Shown here: piece by piece, positions 34,646 through 47,639 of the stretch
Numbering within the stretch: position 1 is the stretch's first letter
Layout: each line of letters begins with the position of its first letter
NCBI GenBank assembly: GCA_010405405.1
Contig: MU004230.1
Coordinates: forward strand, 2,315,744 to 2,379,743
DNA: 64,000 bases
Direction: 5' to 3'
DNA from: Microthyrium microscopicum
Taxonomy: Eukaryota > Ascomycota > Dothideomycetes > Microthyriales > Microthyriaceae
Program-made: the position numbers and the translations under genes
The notes under the pieces: generated by a model
Database searches by the model: none
What the model saw: only the letters and a program-made list of their open reading frames with translations
Told to the model about the DNA's origin: nothing

Positions 34646-37053
34646 TACCATCTCTCCATACTTCGGCATCGTATTGGGGACTTTTCACACCACGGAATTT
34701 CCCGTTTCAACTCCCAGGTCCTTTATGATACCCCTTTGGAATTGCTTAACAACAAGACATCTACAATGAGCACGAGACGATGAGGCGGTGGATCTGGGAT
34801 GCCAAACCTTGCTTTCCTGGATTTTTGCATTGGAGCTCTGATGATTCACGACTTACGAGGATATCAAGGATTTAACATAGAGAGTCCTTAATTTTGTCAA
34901 TGTTCTACTTTTGTTAATCCCCTTGTGTGCTTCGAGATTTGTGCTAGAGTTCGCAACTAATCTCAAGCTCCTAATATTCAAAGCTTACCAGCCTCTCTCA
35001 CCTTTTCTTTCGCACAAGAGCTTGGAACTGGGTAGCGGCACTCAGGAGCCCAGCAGCAACGCTCCTCGAAGATTGTACTTTTCAGCATCCATGCTTATGA
35101 CAAGACAGAAATAGATCAATATAGGTGGCTATCTGTAGCGCAAGCACACTCCAGCTCAACCTTTGGGCTGTGTCTTTCCAATACCTTCGCGTTTGCCCAC
35201 CCAATTTGTTCAACTCAGCCTTTGATTTAGGTCATCGGGTAGGCACTTTCCCACTTCAAACAATTTCTAACACAATCAGACCCTCAGCAAACCCGGTAGC
35301 CAATTTCAATCGCAAACGAACCGTGCTCAAACGAATCATTTCCATCATGACGATTAATGACTACCTCCTTCTTGAAGGCATCTCTGATATTCGAATGAGT
35401 TCACAAATTTTCTAACGCTATGAAGTAATCTTGATTGCCACAAAGTGTGAATCGTGGTTCTTTTTCCGCACATCGACATGCCGCCACAAATGCCCACTTC
35501 TTGCGTTTACAAGAAGCTGTTCGACCCATCCAGAAACCCCGATAAAGATACCTTACTATCGAACAACTCCACCACAAACTCCTCAATTTCGGGTGATAGT
35601 CCAGCATCAAAATGTCTCACAAAGGTAAAATTCCCTTGCGACAAATCACATTTCTTGACGATGTGCAACGTCACAAAAACACCATACCTCGCATCGCATT
35701 CGATGGCGTCCATAGAAAGCGATTTAAACTGAGTGCTGTGGCTGCCGCCGAATGCAATGGCTTTTTCGTGATTTCGCGCTGGACAAACCATACAGTCTTC
35801 TCGGGGCCTTTGGCTTTAATCGTAATCTTCCAAGGTTATACTGACAACTTCTAGGGGACATATGGGCGTCTAAGACCGAATGCTCCTTCCTTCGAACCTT
35901 TGCTCAGACAAGAAGGAACGTCGGTCAGACCTGGATCTTCGGCAGGAACGACGCAAATATCTCAAACTGTCAACCCATTGCTAGGCAACTACGATCGTAA
36001 GGAGGCAACTGCGATCCAAAACAATCTACACCTCACTCCTCTCCCTTCTGTTGTCTCTCCCCCACCAGGGCACTTCTCAACTTCACTCGTTGCCTCCAAT
36101 CATCCAGTCACTCCAAACCAGACAGCTATACAGAATTGTCCTCTACATTCAAACCAAAGAGCATCACCGCTTTCTACACTCCTTGGACTCCTCTGCTTGG
36201 GCGCAGATACAGGCAATCCTCTAGTTCATTTCCTTCTGTCTGAACTGGGCTTCCTTGCTCCATACACAGGAACATCCTGTATACAAAACGAAGCCAGTCA
36301 TTTTGTTTCTCCTGAAGCATTGATGTCGGGCTGGCCAGAACATCCCCCTAAATCAATTCGACAGTATATCTTTAGGGAGACAAGCTGCAACACTGAAGAG
36401 CAGGACGAAGATTGTGTCATTCTCGAAGTTACTCCATGTCAGTCACCAGCCTTTTGAGGATTGGTACCTTGATGTATGGTTATACTGACTTCTGAGGCCA
36501 TAGCTACCGTCAATATGGCCGAGCGCGTTATCAAAAAGGAGAACCATGCTGTTCCAATTAAGAATCCCGATACCAGTAGGTCAACTTTTCCACGTCTCCT
36601 GGTTTTTTTTTACCTGAACTTTCCATCACTTCCCCCTTTCTGCTGTTTTGGAAGCTCGTGTTGGCGTGTTGTATGAAATCGTTTTCTGCTATGGCTGCCT
36701 TTTCACGATATTTTCTCTCTTCCCATCCTACCAGGTGTTCGCCATGTCTGTTCCTCGCCTTCCCAATGCTCACGATCCGCCTTATTGGCCGATTTGCAAA
36801 TCGCCCCGGTGATGCTCAGCAGCTCTTTCGTGTCCTGAACCTTCTTCCACTATTCCCGTTTAGCATGACCGTCATAGCTCGTCCACAACACCCTCCGTCA
36901 AATTTCTACCTCTTCATAATTCGCTCGTCACCGCTGAATCCTCCACTTCTTCTTCCGATACTCTCCTCTTCTTCTTCAACCTTCTGTCATCTTCATACTT
37001 TGCTGTTTCACTTCATGCAAACATCAAACTTCTAACTCATGACACTAGTCAAA
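34646..37053. other. Intergenic, with an uncertain open frame
   Basis: About 2.4 kb. The plus-strand frame open from about 35856 to 36457 is the longest here, but its only early start is TTG and its first ATG comes near its end. It is Ser/Pro-rich and unrecognised. It could be an exon of an unidentified gene. The final 500 bases are pyrimidine-rich and look like the leader of the next gene. Confidence 0.35.
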
Positions 37054-39089
37054 ATGGATCCAAATCAGCCTGGCCCATTAAATCGTGGCAACGAAGATGC
37101 TCTGCGCGCTGCGCGAGCATTCCATCAAGGTAACAGCCTAGAATAACAAATGCCTTTCTGAGTGCTAACCTATCATTTCAGGCGTCACTGGTGGCAATAG
37201 AGGGTCAGCCTCCCACAACCTACCTTTTTCCTTACTATCGCTTACTTTACGCTCTAGCAGTCGTGGACAAGGTCACCAAGGCCAACCTGCTGGCCGTGGA
37301 CAAGTGCCTGTCGCACACATGAATCAAGTGCGCAATCCGCTCCAGCCTGCGGCTCGACCGAATCCACCTGTTGCGCGCGCGAATCCAGTTGTCAATCGAC
37401 CAGGTCAAATGAATGCTCAGCGACCAGTCCAGGCGCCTGCGCAAATTCCCGATCGTGTTTACTTTGGTGCTTCTCCTACCCGCCATGCGGCTTCGCGCGA
37501 TCCGGCTTATCGTCACCATCAAGCCGATGCTACAACCAAGCCCAAACTAGATCTTGAGGCTATCAAAGAGAAGGCTCCAGCTCTGTTGAGCAGTCGCTGG
37601 GCCTCAGAAGATGCCAAAGAGCTAGGTGCGCAAGTTCGTAATGACAAGCCGGCTGCTGCTACAGCTATTGCTCCCGTCGCTGCTCGGATTGTTGCTCCAG
37701 TCGCTGCTCGGATTGTTGCTCCAGTCGCTGCTCGAGTTGTTGCTCCAGTCGTTACTCGGGCTGTTGCTCCAGTCGTTGCTCGGGCTGTTGCTCCAGTCGT
37801 TGCTCGGGTTACTGCTCCAGTTGTTGCTCCATCTGTCGTACCTCCCGTGGTCACTCCCATCCCTACTCTGGCTGCTAATCAGAATGGTAAGAAGCCCAGT
37901 TACAACAACTATACCTCCATGATTCTCATTCTATCACCCTGAGACTTTGTATTGACTTGCTATAGGTCAGCCTATTCGCACTACTCCAGCTGTCCGTGTT
38001 GCTCCAGCCATTGGTCGTGTTTCAATCACTCATCCTGCCCCAGCCGCTGGTCGTGCTCCTCGTCCTGATACATCAACAGTTGCTACTTCCGAAGTGGATG
38101 TAGATGATAACCTCGATTCGTTGCTTGGATTTGGTAGTGCCTCATTGCCTGTACATGCAGAAACTCACCTGAAGCCACCTGCCTTGCCTGTCACTCCTTC
38201 AAGTAAGAACAATTTTGTATTTTTGAGCAAATGAGCTAACTCACTAGTTGAAGATGCTTGTCCTGTTTCCAATGGTAACGCAACCATCACTTCTGTTGAA
38301 CGCCAGATATTTTCTGAAGCTGCGCAATCTGAAGAAGTATCTCCGACACCACCTCCTTCCGAACTACCAGCCTCATTCGTGCCAGCCATGCCAGCAGCGA
38401 TGATGACAGAAGTCCAAGCACCAGACCCCTTTGCCGCATTGACCGTTCCTGACGTCGCCCGCAAAGTCGAGCGTGAGGTACGCATGGAAGGAATTCCGGA
38501 TGGCGCTTCCTTCGCAGATGTTGCATATCATGTCTGGGGTGGAGTACTTGAGAAACTCGAGTTCACTAAAGGCGAACACCATGCATACATCACTTTCCTC
38601 GCCGAAGATGACTGTACCAAGTACTTTGATCAAACCGGCAATGGTATTCAGTGGTTCAAAGGTAAGAATTTCCTGTGTCAAAGCGTCTCTGGTCGCAACT
38701 TATACTAACCAATTTTAGATCCATCCATCTACCTAGATATCGTCGACTCTGACCGCCGCATCAAGTTTGGAAAACGCGAACAGGCCTGGCTTGCACAAGG
38801 TATCACTCGTGCAGTGGGCTGCATCAACATTCCGGGGAATGTCGCCTTAGAGCATTGGCTATATGCTGCTCGCGACGAGAAACGCGCGGTTCAATGTGTC
38901 TGGCAAGGCCAGTACACCAACCAATCTGGTGTTCAGCGCAAAACGCTTCATGCAGTGTTCACCAACATCTCCGATGCGATCAAGTTCGAAGCATATCTCA
39001 AAATGCATGACCACTTGTCGGAATGCCAGCTTGCATACGGACCAGATCCAATTGCGCACCAGACTGGCCCTCCACCACTTCTCCAGTAG
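37054..39089 (+). CDS. Hypothetical protein, RG/Ala-Pro-Val-repeat N-half and conserved C-terminal domain
   Basis: Six exons, 37054..37129, 37182..37203, 37261..37886, 37966..38202, 38248..38661 and 38719..39089, join in frame to 581 residues. The N-terminus has a Gly/Arg segment (TGGNRGRGQGHQGQ) of the kind seen in RNA-binding proteins. An octapeptide repeat of the type APVAARIV follows at about residues 170-225. The C-terminal 200 residues are ordered-looking: REVRMEGIPDGASFADVAYH, EFTKGEHHAYITF, then PSIYLDIVDSDRRIKF and IPGNVALEHWLYAARDEKRA. The repeated beta-alpha pattern might be RRM-like folds, but I do not recognise a named family. An RNA-related role is a guess. Confidence 0.75.
37676..37830 (+). 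repeat. 24-bp coding tandem repeat (octapeptide A-P-V-A-A-R-I-V)
   Basis: Roughly six units of a 24-base repeat based on GTTGCTCCAGTCGCTGCTCG, each encoding an Ala-Pro-Val-x-x-Arg-x-Val octapeptide. The unit length keeps the reading frame, and the units diverge from the 5' to the 3' end of the array. Confidence 0.85.
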
Positions 39090-42000
39090 AGTGACTTGAT
39101 CTCTACTCCACCAAAACCCACTTTCTTGTCGAGAGATTGGTGTTTTGCACATGGTTTCTTGACGTGGTTGGCAGGCTTCTACTGTCGTCTCAGTCATCGA
39201 TCATTTGCTCATCACTCAAAAACACAGTGTATAATAAGTCAGGCTCTACTTCATGCTTTCAACTGGCTCAACAACTCTTTCATGGGCCAATGCTCTGGTT
39301 GAGGCGGTGCTCGGGTTAGCTTAGATAGTCAATAAAAGCCTGTAAAAAGATTGAAGTTCGTGCCGTGCTCCTGGTTCTGTTATTTTGTCGTTGAATATTC
39401 ACTGCCAGGGGATAGCAGGAAAAATGCGTTGCTTCCACGAACTACGATGTTCTCGATCAGCTACAGTCAAAGGAGATAGTGGCAGTCATCGCTGTCAACG
39501 GGAGTATGCCGTTTAATTTGTCATTCAGTTGACTGCTAATTCAGAATCGAATACGCCGCTCCTAATCAGTATGCTTTATGACCTGGCACACCCCGGTTCG
39601 CATGGTGGCCCTATGTACTCTAGGAATTTACGATGCCATCTCGGACGAGTCTACGGATGACTGGCGTAGCTGACTGACTTTGGAATTGTCAATTGTCCCA
39701 TTGATTGGTTCTTCTGTCCATCTCCAACCATTGGAATTTATAAATCTACCTTCTTTGGAAAGGAAGGTAGATATCAGCCACTTGCTTTTTCGAAGTGTGC
39801 TAAGAGGTAACATCAAACAAACACTGACTTATTAGCCTATATTTCATGCTAACCTGTACATAATCGAACGGTAAGGGTATTAGTTGTATGAGACCTGCGA
39901 CGACTTGGCAGCTCAATTGTCTACATCAATCAATAACCGTGTGATGACGGTGTTGCAAGAGACTATAAGCAGTGACTACTGTGAACTAATTGCTTCATTA
40001 TAGTTCTACCAGCATCTGCATATTCTTTTTGCTCCACTCCACACCATCAGCATCCAGTCCCTTTGAGCGGAAATTGAGGAAAGACCAGTGATTTCAATCA
40101 AGTGACGACAATCGGGCCTATATTCTGTAGTCATTAGCAGGACTACACCATTCCCGGAAGCATGGCCAATGTCTCGCACTAGCGTCCAGGTTTCCGCAAG
40201 TGCGGCTCATGGAAGATGATATGGAAGCTTCCATCGTGACCTTTCATATAGATGCGTTCTGCATCCCTCGTGGTTAAACAAACCCCGTAAAGCCGTCACC
40301 GGGGTCTTGTATGCACCTTGTTGCTGTTTCTTTTGCACAGACAATGTACGAAAGCTCGCTTTCGCTTTTCACACAGAATGCTAGGTTTTTGTGGCTGTTT
40401 CGTCAAACGGATTTTGTTTTGTGTACTTTGAAAATCCTACCTTCTTCGCCGCCAGGCTTACTTACTTCCTTCCTTCCACCAAACCGCTTTGCGATGTGCA
40501 TAGTGGGGATTGTAGGGAGTGGGTTTGTTGTCTGACTTTTGCGCTCGGAACATTTTGGGGGCGTGGTGATCGGGTGGGGACTGGCGGATGGATTACACGC
40601 TCTAGGGCTCGGAGGGGAGTGCGAGCTGGCATCTTGATGGCAGGCAAGGCAGGGCCCGCTGCCAGGCACAGCACGGGGATCGTCGGGATGATGAAACATG
40701 CAGTGTGTTTCTGTCTTTGCAAAGAAAGGGAATGTGAGCGAGGGTTTTGTAGATTTGTTTTCGGTGGGGAAGAAAAGCTTCAGGGTCGTGGGGAGGAAGT
40801 ATGTGTTTGATATGCATTAGCCCAACACGTGTGGGAAGCATATTATTACCATGCTAGAGGTTCGGTGGTACAAGGCTAAGAGCAGGATATGGCGGCTGGA
40901 TCGTAGATGTGGGTGTTTGATGGTGGCGTGTATCTCGATTGGCAGTGGGGATGTGTTCCAAGATGGCAATGGTCACGACATGCCGGATTGGGACGGTGTA
41001 GCGGATAGTGTATTTGGGAATGATATAGCCCTGCCACTTTGGAGTGTAGATTGTTGTGATTGATAGTAGATGTTGAGCTGGGAGACTTTTGTTAAAAGAA
41101 TCTAGTGTGATAGGAACTGCTGTAGTTTCATAGAAAGACGTTTTCGGATCTTCCCATCCCTTCTCCCGCCGACTTACCAGGGCCCTGGACAGCTAGATAC
41201 TATAATCGACCCGGTACGGGTAGGATATCTATCCGATATATACGAAAATGTGATTGTTGCCAATCGGGCTCCAGTTAACCGCATTGCCGACAATCACAAC
41301 CGGACTGGAGCCTGGTTAATGATTATTCAGGATATGATTTGCATCTAGGCTGGGACTTCATGGAATAACAGTTATATTGAAATCAGAATCATAGAAGACT
41401 CTCAGGTCTTCAAAGTTCGAGATATTTCCGTCCGTGATAAATCTCGCCTCTTGATCACAATAGCCACGAAGATTGATTTGAGAGCACAAATGCAGCAGAT
41501 GATCGATCGAGAGGATTGGACAGCTCATTCAAGATTCATTTTCTGGTAGATATTTGCACTCATGGTAGCCAAAAGATATCTCCCTGGAGACAAAAGGTAC
41601 TCCTATGAAGCTGAATTGTATAACAACTGTGGTACACTTTCTTGAATAAATCAAAAAGATCCCATTAATTGATATGGCTGTGGTTGGACGGTTGTCTGGT
41701 GTTGTTGAAGTGGAAAATATTGGGTGCCCAGTGCACCTTCAGGCTAGATTGGATATATATGTCGGATATGCTTGTTGATCGGAGTACAATGCGAGTACCT
41801 CCGTGATGGTTTCGAAACAGCCTAGTGTTTACACCTCCGCCAGTGAACAGCTAGTGTTCTCAGACCAAGAATCGGCGTAGAAGAGCTGGGGAATGCCAGC
41901 CCAAGCTACGACTTATTAGATCGCTTGATATAAACTCCCCTGATCAGGAGTAACCTGACGCAAAACTTCTTGAGCGCTCTGACCTGTATGATGTCGATGG

Positions 42001-43214
42001 TGAATTTTTGCAAGCTATATGGTTGATGAATTCTTGGATTACTTCCATAGGTCATGCCACTCAAGCTTAAGTGCAAACAATAATTGATGAACTGTTTACT
42101 AGCACTGATCGTGCTGGGAACAGTTAGACCAGGTTGGAGGAGGCTTCTGGAATTTCCAACCCTTTTCCTCTTTCGGATCACGTCACGACAACCGGTAGCC
42201 ACTCATATGTCGTCGCAGCTTCCTTGACGTTCTGTAACCATCAGTGATGCCATCAGCTGGTCTGTCCTATAGCAGTCATAGCATTGCCTCTAACATAATA
42301 TGTGGTAGTGTGAAAGATACGAGGGCGGGAATGGCACGCAATAACCTGCGTCTTTCAGATTTATTGTGACATAGCTTAAGGTAAGTTCAACAATTGTAGG
42401 CCAATTCTAGAATTTACGGCGACTTCTACAGGATGGTAATGATTTGATCTTTTACAAGCAGATGTAAGCGTAAGTTCAAGTACAAGGACATAAACCTAAG
42501 CAGGTTGAACAAAATCCATAGTGTATATAAGCACAGATCAAGGACTAAAAGTGTGTAGGGCGATTTATCAACGTATGACCCAAGTGGGAGGTTAGGTTAA
42601 TATGTTATTATGTGGGGAGCACGTCTTAGGATCTGAACGTAATATCTGAGTGCTCATCATATAACTTACATAGCGTAGCGTTAAGAGCCCACCACAGAAA
42701 AACAACTTCCCCATGCTTACAGGCACTCCTGGCCTCAACGGACGGGCTTGAACTTGGGCTGGTTACCGACTCTACATTGACCACCAAGAAGTCGGCACTC
42801 TACTTTGTTCAACTTACTTGATCCTCAGCAAGCACTGCCCTGACATATTTGGACTCTCACACATATGGCCACTGCATGGCCATGTCTTAAGCATCAGTCT
42901 AACAACACCCTTTTCAGCTCTATCCTGTCACTAGAACCTTGTCGAGCCATTGCAGCTTTGGTTGCATATCAAGGGCCTGCTGAGACGTCTGGCTGGTAAC
43001 CTTTTAACCACATTCTATTCGACTGTTCTCATCAGCAACTTCACACCATAGTTTCACGACAACCTTCTCCTTGAAGCGGATGCCCCGGCAGCGGCTATCA
43101 TTTCCGTGTAGGATACTTTGCTATCAAGCTGTTTAAAGAGCAGGGTATCTCCAGTGGTTACTTCCGATACGGTCTACCTCTCCGAGCAGCCAGATCAATT
43201 CTTCACTATCAGTC
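39090..43214. other. Long gene-free interval upstream of the Zn2Cys6 regulator
   Basis: About 4.1 kb without a supportable gene on either strand. Open frames such as 40391..40810 and 41906..42202 (minus) have no domain signature. It contains a 9-bp inverted repeat (41267-41275 and 41304-41312). Such long upstream regions are common before fungal regulatory genes, so it may hold an extended promoter or leader. Confidence 0.45.
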
Positions 43215-44871
43215 ATGTCGAAGTTTGTGGCCCAGGAGGGCGTATCTAAGCGACCGAAACGAGCATCAAGAGCATGCGATCACTGTCGATGGAAACGAGT
43301 AAGTAAAAGTTGCACTAGTGATTGGAGTTGCCATGGCATGCGATTTTGGCGATTTCCTACGTTCCCCGGAAGAACCAGTGGGTGGAAAGAACAGCGCCTC
43401 CCCACCTATGAACTTGCCACTTTGGTTGGCCTACTCGCAAACTCTGTTTCGTTTCTCACGATCATATTCTTTTGGCTTTCAAGTTTCGGTCTTATCTTTG
43501 CACTCATAATGCTTTGGCGACAACGCATTCCATCTCTGAAGAATAGCAGCTGACATTCATCTTCAGCTCAAATGCTCTGATGAGCAAAAGGACCAGTCTT
43601 GTATGAACTGTGTCATCTACGGTGTAAAATGCCTATACACGCCGCCCTTCTCGCCTGGTGGTAGCCGAAAGCGAGGCGAATCCAGTAGTGTTATCGGCAA
43701 AACCAGTTCAGGAGGCATCACCAAGAAGCGCGGTCCGTCTTCCAAGGATCGCTCAAGTCACAGTCCTGGACTATTGGAGAGTGGCCAGGACTCTCCAACG
43801 AGCAGTTACGCTGATGAGGTGGTAATGAACGGTCAGAGCATGCTCCCCAAGTTTGCGAATGCCAGGAGATTAGCTTCAGGTACGTTCTATGGACCAATGA
43901 CGATACAGTAGTAGCGACTGCTCAGCTCGTCTACGCTTCTGATCATCATTCTCCACGGACTCGGAATGTTGTTGGTGAGGTAAAAACTGACTAGATTGAC
44001 AGAATATGCCAAAGCAGCGAATCCGACCGTAGACATGGAGCAACTCAGTCACAGATTAGATCAATTTGCAGCATTCCTCACTGGATTTAGTGAGAATCAA
44101 AACAGTCCCGTCGAAATCCTTTCGGAAGAGTCTGGATTACCAGCTCAGCCTATAGCCAATGCTTTGCTACAAGGTATGTCCTCTTGTCCCTATCAAGCTG
44201 GTGGGAGGAGTGTGTCTGGAGTAATGGGCTTCCGGAGATATCATCTGCTCCAAGACCTCAGCTGACTTGATGAAACAGCGTACACAGAAGGATTCAACGC
44301 TGGTGCTCTATCAACAACGGCTCGCTGGCGTCCTCCTCATCTCTCTGCAAACGCACGTCGAGCTCGATCAATGCATGAATTCACGCCGCCGCCAACTTCA
44401 GATCAGCACCATTTACCAACTATGGGAATGGATCCTTTGACCGCTGCTGCGGCAGCACATCACCATCTCACGCCCAGTACTAGCTCACCACATCAAACGC
44501 ACCAGAATCATCAAGCGCATCAAAACCACCAAGTTCAACAGAACCATCAAGCCCATCATCAACATCAACATCAAATGTCATTTAATGACCCATCCGGAGC
44601 AATGTCTGGGCTTGGAATTGATCCCTCGAGTGGTCATCCGGACTACGCCCTTACTATGCACCATGGACATCCGCAAGCCGTACCTAGCAACGTCCGAGGA
44701 GCACTGGGCGATGAGCGACCGCCTAGAAGCGTTCCGCATGGTCTAACGCTTGCAATACCTGGCGCTCAGCAACAATGGGCACCAGGTGGGCCCAGTTCAG
44801 CACCAGCAGGAGGTGGGATGCATTTGCCGCAGGGGTACGGAAATGATCAAGGACATGGCGCATTCTACTGA
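43215..44871 (+). CDS. Zn2Cys6 (GAL4-type) transcription factor with His/Gln-rich region
   Basis: Four exons, 43215..43298, 43567..43879, 44003..44173 and 44279..44871, give 386 residues. The 268-nt first intron splits the zinc cluster. When joined it reads RACDHCRWKRLKCSDEQ, then KDQSCMNCVIYGVKCLY, with Cys at 21, 24, 31, 40, 43 and 50, the exact C-x2-C-x6-C-x8-C-x2-C-x6-C pattern. A basic Ser-rich linker follows. There is no fungal_trans middle homology domain. The C-terminal half has a His/Gln/Asn-rich stretch of repeated HQN/HQA triplets and a Gly/Pro-rich end. It should be a nuclear DNA-binding regulator; its targets are unknown. Confidence 0.9.
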
Positions 44872-45858
44872 GCCTGAAAGACGGGAAAGAAAGTCAAGCT
44901 CAAGGATGACCTGGAAGATGGACGAAGATACGATGGATTCTGGTTTCGCCTGATGAGATATTGAAGGAGAATTATTATGTCAGGAAGCATACAAGCGGAA
45001 CTATGGAGCGATTGGCTTGATTTTGTCTATTTGAGGTTTTATCATTTTCCACAGCATAACACACCCGGCGTTGCGAAAGGACGAAGCTACCTCAAGGCAT
45101 GAGTCATGAGAGGATGGTCTGTAGTGGCCCCTTTTGACGGTTTCGAGATACCCCAATTGCAGAGTTCTAATGTTCACCACTATCATTGTAGATGGAATAA
45201 GTGGAAAGCGTCAAGAAGTAGATAATGAATTAATGGAACAGTCAACTTTACGAATCCAAGTTCTGTGCTTGAACGTCATTGAACGGCGCTTTGTTTACTT
45301 AGACCAGATGAAAAACACACTGCGAGTTACCATATACAGTACCCATGCTACCCCTATACGGATGAGGCTCAAAGCTGTTCCCCTTCAATCAATGTAAGAC
45401 AGGTACCACACCTCGGTTTAATTGTTAAGCAGAAGTAGAGGCCTTGAACCGCGCAGAACCTGACACTCGGAACATAGAAATGAACTCAATATCTATAGAA
45501 TCCAAGTAGATAATATGGGAAAATATGGGGAATATGTCGGTTCGTGATAGTCTCGGAGGCCGATTGCCACACCAGATGATGCACATCATTCACGCTATCA
45601 CTAACCAGGTTCGACATTGGGCACAGGCCTGTGCGATAGCAATTCACCCAGGCTAAGAGATCCATTCTACTATACACTGTTCGGCGCCGGCGCGAAACAC
45701 AGCCCTATTTTTGTTGGCTCCTATTTCATTAAGCTTCATAATATCATCGCCGGAACTACCCATCCTTCACGCTGTGATTCGTGTCAAACAGGCTGGCACA
45801 GCCTGTCGAGTGCGGCTCTTGCGCAGTTAGCGCTCCTCGAGGAGATTGCCTATTCCAG
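44872..45858. other. Convergent intergenic region
   Basis: About 1 kb between the ends of the Zn2Cys6 gene and the permease gene. Nothing recognised. Confidence 0.5.
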
Positions 45859-47639
45859 CTATGTGTTTCTCGAGCTTGGCAGTTCCTCAAAAGATCGTGT
45901 GCTAGGTATCATGCCAGCACCCTTGAAAACGTATCGTCCGTGGATGGCATAAACCACTGAAGCAAATAGAGCTATTAGTACCCACACTATGCCGCTCCAA
46001 TTGGCCGTTTTGAGGCTCAGCTCAGCTTTGGTGGTGGGTGCAAAGCTCAAACCAAAGCAAAGCATGATGTAGAGAAACGCGAAAGCGTTGACAAGAATAG
46101 AGAAGCTTCCTAGGCTCCAGTGTCTCTTGGGAAGCTCTTTCGAAAACAGCCTTTTGAACAACACAAATCCAAGCACAATGGCATAGCCCGTTAGGGTACA
46201 AGAAAGAAAGACAGTAATGGAAAATCGTAGGACATCATCATATGCCAGATATACCGTAGCGACGAGGATGGTGAAGCTCATCGATAAAATGAAGGCGTTG
46301 AAAGGAAGAGCATCGTGAGCGCCGCTGACTCGAGAAACTTTTCGCCACAGGTTTGGGAATGGAAGGCCTTCATCTTTGGCAAACGCGAAAATGTGTCGAG
46401 CAGATGTTGCCAGGACTGAAAGACTAGCACCGAATATCAAGATGACAAGAACGAGAGTCATCACGGTTGCGAGTGGCTTCGAGTCCGTTGCCTTTTGAAA
46501 GATCGCAACCACGACCTCTGCCGACGGCGTTCGCGAGATGTCGAGTTTGATGTTGATGTCTGTGATGGAAAACGCGACGGTGAATACTGCCAAGATCCCA
46601 AGAAGGCCATTCAGGAGGAAGGTCGCCGCCATACTACCGGGCACAATGCGAGAAGCATGTCGGATTTTCTCACCTGACTTGGTAAGTTCAAATGTCTGGT
46701 GGGCAGGAAGAAGGTGCTTACCGATATGTGCAGCTCCATCGACTCGAGAAAAGGCAAACAGTGATCCTATCATCCCGACCATACAAGCAACTCCTATGTC
46801 GCCCCAGCCGCCGTTGTCTTCAAACCCTTGAAACACAGTTTTTGCTGAGGACTTGGGCGCAAGAGCCCATAATGGAGCAAGCACAACAAAAATGCCAAAG
46901 AAGTGCAGGACCAAAATGACAAGCTCAATGACTGGAAGCTGCTTAACACCAGCTGTATTGAAACCTGTGGAAAGTAGCCCGAATGCCAGGGTCAGCAGTG
47001 TAACCTGCCATCGAGGCGGTTCGGTGTCCGGCTGCCACATGCTAATGATTCCTTGTATCAACTGGGCTGCGACGAGGTTGAGCGCAGCAGCACCAGCTTG
47101 CCAGGCAACTGTCAGCATCCATCCGACGACATATCCAAGATATTTCTGCGCTCTCTGTGGAACAAACTCGCTAACCCAATGATAGACTCCACCATGGGTT
47201 GGTGCCATAGATGTGATCTCAGCGAGCGATGCAACTACAGAGGACATGGCGATCATGGTTCCAATATATGTCCATACAAAACCGCCTCGTCCTCCATCAA
47301 CAAGCGAAAAGGAACTAAGACTGTAGGCTGTCAGCTCAATGAATAGTAACTGCGATTGTGTACTCACGCTATTGCAAGTTCCCACGTGCACATCAATGTG
47401 CTTGTGAACCCCATGATAGACCAGAATCGAAAAGCGTGCTACGCCGACTTAGTGCTGGAACTGGGACACGAACAAAGAACTCATACCAAGAACTTTCGTT
47501 CTTTCCTCCTCGATCTCTGGGCTGCCTCTCTGGATTGAGTGGATTCGTTATCTTCATGATAGACGGGCTGTGCTTCTATGACAGCGGGATCGTTGGAAGG
47601 TTCCTGTTGGAGATCATGAAATATTTGATGGCTTAACAT
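45859..47639 (-). CDS. Amino acid/GABA/choline-type permease (APC superfamily)
   Basis: Four exons, 47487..47639, 47368..47438, 46722..47320 and 45859..46673, give 545 residues with ATG at 47639. Splicing yields FRFWSIMGFTSTLMCTWELA, then FSLVDGGRGGFVWTY and AEITSMAPTHGGVYHWVSEF, the family signature of fungal GABA/amino acid/choline permeases. About 12 hydrophobic segments follow. The last intron (46674..46721, 48 nt) has no stop and keeps frame, so it can be missed; removal restores DGAAHIGEKIRHASRIVP as in relatives. It is a plasma or organelle membrane transporter; the substrate (GABA, choline or another amino compound) cannot be settled from sequence. Confidence 0.92.

Noticed and set aside
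35856-36457. Open plus-strand frame of about 200 codons
   Set aside because: No early ATG, no domain, low-complexity start. It may be an exon of an unidentified gene, but I could not build a convincing model.
37519-37860. Minus-strand Thr/Ala/Gly-rich frame
   Set aside because: Antisense shadow of the 24-bp coding repeat.
40391-40810. Plus-strand frame of 139 codons in the long gene-free region
   Set aside because: G-rich composition, no domain, and comparable frames exist on the opposite strand.
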